This document shows, in pieces, positions 60,537 through 64,000 of a stretch of 64,000 bases of DNA; within the stretch, counting starts at the first letter, position 1, and each line of letters opens with the position of its first letter. The position numbers were made by a program, and so were the translations under genes. Source of the stretch: Haliotis asinina (taxonomy: Eukaryota; Mollusca; Gastropoda; Lepetellida; Haliotidae); NCBI RefSeq assembly GCF_037392515.1, contig NC_090282.1, positions 54,088,843 through 54,152,842 of the forward strand, in the 5' to 3' direction. The notes under the pieces are model-generated. The model made no database searches, was not told the DNA's origin, and saw nothing but the letters and a program-made list of their open reading frames with translations.

Positions 60537-63500
60537 CTGAAAATGGCAAAACACAACTTAGTCACTTGACATTAGTTTCAAACAGTTATAAACACTGATA
60601 TGCCTCAACAATGATGATACTATGACACAAAGAATTTCACTCAGCATAATGAGAATGCTTTGAAAAAAACTAAGAAGAATAAGATGATTCTCCGTTTGAC
60701 AAAATGCTGTGATGAACAACTTGACAACAGAAACAGCATTTATAAGAATAGTTGCCTTGACTTGGTAAATGTCAAACACAAGACATGAGCAAGTGAACAG
60801 ACCAAGTCTGTTTGCATAATGGTAGATAATACATACACTGATGCCAGTACGCAACAGTTGACTGTCAGTGGAGACCAAGAGAGTCCACTACATATGCCGT
60901 CTTAGAAAACAGAGTGCACGTCCCATCTAGGCAATTGTGTCACCAACTGTTGCTTCCTCTCACACAAAGAACTGGCAGAAGAATGACTGTCCTTGCTTGT
61001 GACAGGAACTAAGACAGACACCAGAGCTAAGTGGGCCTCCTACACAGTAGGGACAGTGGAGGGGGTAGGGGACAGGCTACATTGGGCAGCAGGAGAGGTG
61101 GGGGGAGGGGGATGGGGTGGAGGGAGTGATTCCTGTTGAGGGGCAGCTCAGCTGGGGGGAAGAAGACATCCAGAATGTCCTCCTCCAATCTGGAACCATC
61201 CTCTAGTCATGTGACAGGCACATGGAGGGTGGAAGATAGATCGGGTTTCAAAGCAACAGATAAAGGCAGGAACTGCTTCCAGGTCTTAAATTATGTCAAG
61301 TTGGTAATGATTGGGTTCCTAATCATCAATGCTGAACTATAGGTGCAGTAAATGGTAAAGTGGAGAAGTTCTATTAAACACTGTATGATTTACTTATGTT
61401 TACACTCCATATCTGAACATATGAAAAAACTTCAAAGGAAGTAAACATAAATCATTTCAGACTATACACTAAAGGGTGTAGTGAGTAGGCTAGTGAAAAA
61501 AAGGGTGGGGGAAATGTCACCAATGACAGGTGAAGGCTGGGTGTCAGTGCCAGCTGGAGGAAGGAGTGGACCTGTCCTGTTCCCCATCTGGCAGTGGTTA
61601 GTGCCTTTCCTGGTGTCAGGTGACACTGGATGGCACCCACACCTCAAAGACTTCATGGCTGACCCCAGCCCTACCCATGATGCAGTGGTGAACTTGATGC
61701 TGCATTACATAACCAGCACGTCCACTGAGCAGCCACCCTGATCACAATGGGCTGAAGAATGGTGTTGATGTTAGGACTGCTCCAGTGTCATCAGCAACCT
61801 TGGTCATGTTGTCTAAGAAAACAGAAAGCTCTGTTTGATGACTACAGAGGACAAGAAAACACCACCCTCAAGGACACCTGGATATGGACACTTTGATAGG
61901 GCAGCAGGTCGAATTTGAGACTTAAAACCAAGTTCTCGTTTTTGAGGCAAAAAGCACTGTAAACAACCACCACATCAACAGCAACATCAACAGCACATAC
62001 AAGATACAAGAACGTTCACGAATACTGATACAGCACATGCAAGATACAAGAACGTTCACAAATACTGATACAGCACATGCAAGATACAAGAACGTTCACG
62101 AATACTGATACAGCACATGCAAGATACAAGAACGTTCACGAATACTGATATAGCACATTAAGTAAAAAACTCTGTTTTATATAGTCCATTAGATTATTTG
62201 ATTATTGTTAACTCTTTCAATCCGGAATGTAATGGTAAGGATAATTGCTAAGTCAAGTTCACAGTTAACAGAGTTAAGAAAGTTAACAGTTTTGACCAAT
62301 GTTCAAAGTGAGATTAATTTAATGCAGTCTAATACATTGAGTGGCTGAGCCTGCTTGAAGTAGAGCATATTACCCGTCACTCTCCTCATCCCTTTCCTCA
62401 ATGCAGCTACATATCTCTCACATGATTTAAACTCATTAGTCAAACTTGGAAGAGCATCTCACAAACCATGCTAGACAAAATTCGGTTAATTCAGCTCGTT
62501 GAGATTTTGTCTCCTTTCAACAAAATTTGTCCCAAACCAAACTGACTGTCCAATTGCAGGCCAAGCAAAGGAGATCATCTTGCACATGACTAAACCTAAT
62601 TAGTGTTGCTCTGAGAAATCTTATGCAATGGTGACCAGCTCTAGTTCTCTAATTGTGTCCTGTGTGTTTGGAGACCAGAGTGCAGTATCTCTTACACTGA
62701 CCCCATATTGGCCCTGGTCAAGCCTGGCTTTGATGTGGTGTTGGTGATGGACAGGGGGTAACCTGATCACTGGGAAGCCCAAGGACCATGGTCAAGACTG
62801 GTAGCACTATTTCAAGAATGGTGGGGTCCCAACAGGGAGGGATGGCTGCAGATGTGGCATCACTACTACCAAATACTGGGGCCCTCTAAAGGTGCAAGGC
62901 AGCAGTAGAACAATGCTACCAATGACAGTACCAGGAAGGAGGGAGTACTTTATTGTGCATGGAGGTATGGCAGGTCAACTCTTGGGAGTGGTTGATTTGG
63001 TAGAATGATCATGTGATTAATGACACACAAGAAAGCATTCTGATAGAGCAGTAAATAAAGAATAAAGACAGTTGAAGTTTACCACTTCAAGTTACTATCA
63101 CAGACATAATAGTTTACACTGGATGGAGGATAAAAGAAATATCTCCTCTCACCTTTAAAATTCCATAACACCAAAATGAATGTTTGAGGTGTGACTTTTG
63201 CAAGTTATGTGAAACTGAAATGAATACTGGTCCAGTGTTATGAACCAGCACTGATATTACACTGCCACCACTACAACCATAATGTAGACACCCAAACCCT
63301 ATCACCCCATACATCCTTGTCTCCATCCATCTACTCTATGCACACATGGCACACATGCATGTGGCGCCAGTGGGGCCTACTTTGCATGGCATGAATGGCC
63401 TCCCCTGCTTGGGCAAATTCAATTAAGTATGTGTTTCTGTGTTAGCCAGAGCATATCCTGTGTCTGTTCACCCAACAGCTGAGTTATTGAATAAAGGCTG

Positions 63501-64000
63501 CACTAATTAGTGTTGGGTGACTGTGAGACAGTGGACATTGGAGCAGGAGGAGTCCTGGACTGGTGCATGACTCACTCACACCAGACTGTAACTATGTGTG
63601 TATGGTCACATACATTATCATCAGCCCATGTAGCATATTTCACATTGTGCTAAACTTATTTTGGACAGCCACTCTACCTCAAGGCACATCAAGCAGTAGT
63701 ATCTAACTAGGTAATCATATTGTGATGTCATATCTACATACTAACATAGGTTCCATCTAATATCGCAAACAACATGAAAAATAACTACAACTGTTCACTA
63801 ACGTTAGAATATATATAGCCTATTTTACATATCAATTATCATTAAATCATATCAAAATGAAGGGCATTCTCAATGAGCAGAAAATATCAAAGATAGGAAA
63901 GAAATCTTGACTCAAAAGTACAGATTTGCCAATTGGTTCTGTTTCTGATGAGTATATTTCATCATGCCCTTCTGTTACATTCTAGTCTGATAATCACTCT
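60537..64000 (-). other. Basonuclin intron sequence running off the right edge
   Basis: The acceptor of the exon ending at 60536 implies an upstream exon. I found none of the expected upstream basonuclin segments here, so it must be beyond 64000. Short ORFs at 61136-61342 and 61481-61741 are unassigned. Confidence 0.6.
61993..62157. repeat. 40-bp tandem repeat, about 4 copies
   Basis: The unit is CAGCACATGCAAGATACAAG then AACGTTCACGAATACTGATA, nearly identical between copies. Confidence 0.93.

Overview
This is eukaryotic genomic DNA: spliced genes with large introns, GT-AG junctions, microsatellites, minisatellites and many DNA transposons. A dispersed repeat whose 3' end reads ATATAGCTGGAATATTGC followed by TGAGTGCGGC and then CACTCACTCA occurs at least six times. 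I recall this as the typical short interspersed repeat of abalone (Haliotis) DNA, so the source is most likely a vetigastropod mollusc. That assignment rests on memory and on animal-type orthologues, not on a search.

Layout. (1) 1-11707, minus strand: nine exons of PSMC3 (Rpt5), a 26S proteasome base ATPase. The 3' half of the gene lies off the left edge. Its introns hold a degenerate Tc1/mariner copy nested in a MITE, a pogo-like MITE, another TA-flanked MITE, a 39-bp minisatellite that abuts a splice acceptor, a SINE copy and a 2-kb TIR element. (2) 11.7-16.5 kb: a gap between divergent genes, with a 0.9-kb imperfect palindrome, a Merlin-type transposase fragment and a SINE with a clean target-site duplication. 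(3) 16564-18500, plus strand: MRPS16 (mitochondrial ribosomal protein bS16m), two coding exons; the intron holds a 613-bp MITE and a SINE. (4) 19417-21886: a 2.47-kb DNA transposon with about 230-bp TIRs and a dead transposase with a very long spacing between the second D and the E. (5) 22-51 kb: gene-poor DNA with successive tandem arrays (37, 66, about 347, 26, 42, about 25 and about 28 bp), a Penelope-like element with inverted arms around a GIY-YIG fragment, SINE copies and one possible unrecognised two-exon gene at 31.5-32.1 kb. (6) 51308-60536, minus strand: the last two coding exons of a basonuclin-type zinc-finger gene (BNC), with six C2H2 fingers in three pairs. Its 5' exons lie off the right edge, and its introns carry further minisatellites.

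The three firm genes are unrelated housekeeping or regulatory genes (protein degradation, mitochondrial translation, transcription). I see no sign that they form one system. The unusual content is the repeat landscape: about a dozen tandem arrays, several with periods divisible by three that create long spurious ORFs, plus several nested or palindromic elements. I found no convincing new gene system; the most checkable oddities are under findings.
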